Below, piece after piece: positions 63,923 to 64,000 of a stretch of 64,000 nucleotides of DNA. Origin of the DNA: Actinacidiphila paucisporea (GTDB taxonomy: Bacteria > Actinomycetota > Actinomycetes > Streptomycetales > Streptomycetaceae); contig NZ_FRBI01000001.1 in NCBI RefSeq assembly GCF_900142575.1, forward strand, positions 373,014 to 437,013. The letters are read 5' to 3'. Made by a program: the position numbers and the translations under genes. The notes below the pieces were generated by a model. That model worked only from the letters and a program-made list of their open reading frames with translations. It did no database searches and was not told the DNA's origin. The number at the start of each line of letters is the position of its first letter. The stretch's first letter is position 1.

Positions 63923-64000
63923 GGGGAACGGCGTAACCCGTTCCGCCGTTCACCCCGGCGACCCGGTTCCGCCACCGCCTTGCCGCCCGCCTCCGCGGGT

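Overview
The window is very GC-rich, uses many GTG starts, and has many GTGA or ATGA stop/start overlaps. The gene content points to a Streptomyces-like actinomycete (family Streptomycetaceae): a Wbl regulator, mycolyl-free Gram-positive envelope genes, PP2C phosphatases with GAF domains, and secreted chitinase under a DasR-type site. The block fumC - class I fumarase - DUF1707 - wbl - glpX - DUF4245 - xseB/xseA - ispH - ppgK - ychF matches, from memory, conserved Streptomyces core gene order. No species name can be given from the sequence alone.

Layout. 0.2-9.8 kb: a complete tight-adherence (Tad/Flp) pilus operon on the plus strand (conserved zinc-ribbon protein, CpaB, a CpaE-TadE fusion, TadE, TadA ATPase, TadB, TadC, Flp pilin, a TadG-like protein, a lipoprotein and an OmpA-like secreted protein), closed by a strong terminator. 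The prepilin peptidase (TadV type) lies a little downstream at 11.2-11.9 kb. 10-18.4 kb: GNAT, DUF192, aldo/keto reductase, UppS, PhoH, a secreted lytic transglycosylase with a long leader, and an AI-2E family permease. 18.4-24 kb: a PadR - ABC ATPase - FtsX-type permease operon with a clear PadR palindrome, then an RHH-like protein and an SPFH protein. 24-43.1 kb: mostly core housekeeping genes (PP2C phosphatase, methyltransferase, DUF402, both classes of fumarase, YihY, Wbl regulator, GlpX, nitroreductase, exonuclease VII, IspH, polyphosphate glucokinase, YchF).

43.2-46.3 kb is an accessory insertion with a different character: a DUF234-type ATPase with a possible nuclease tail and an MNT-HEPN pair whose HEPN gene is frameshifted. 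46.4-50.7 kb carries a large secreted repeat protein, an L,D-transpeptidase lipoprotein with a SigE-like promoter, and a Uma2 nuclease-fold protein. 50.9-56.5 kb is an arsenic and ion-stress module (two ArsR regulators, ACR3 pump, ArsC, SDR, an internally deleted antiporter, ClC channel). 56.5-64 kb holds DUF5997, a stand-alone LysR effector domain, a SnoaL protein, a SNF2 helicase, a LysR/SDR pair and a GH18 chitinase.

The most distinctive observations are the CpaE-TadE fusion with an internal predicted prepilin-peptidase site, repeat-derived sequence inside the TadE open frame, the TadG-like gene without a usable start codon, the broken HEPN toxin gene, the deletion chimera of a cation/proton antiporter, a perfect 48-bp palindrome, and DasR-like operators embedded in promoters at both ends of the window. 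No clearly new defence or biosynthetic system is evident. No tRNA, rRNA, CRISPR array or insertion sequence was recognised.
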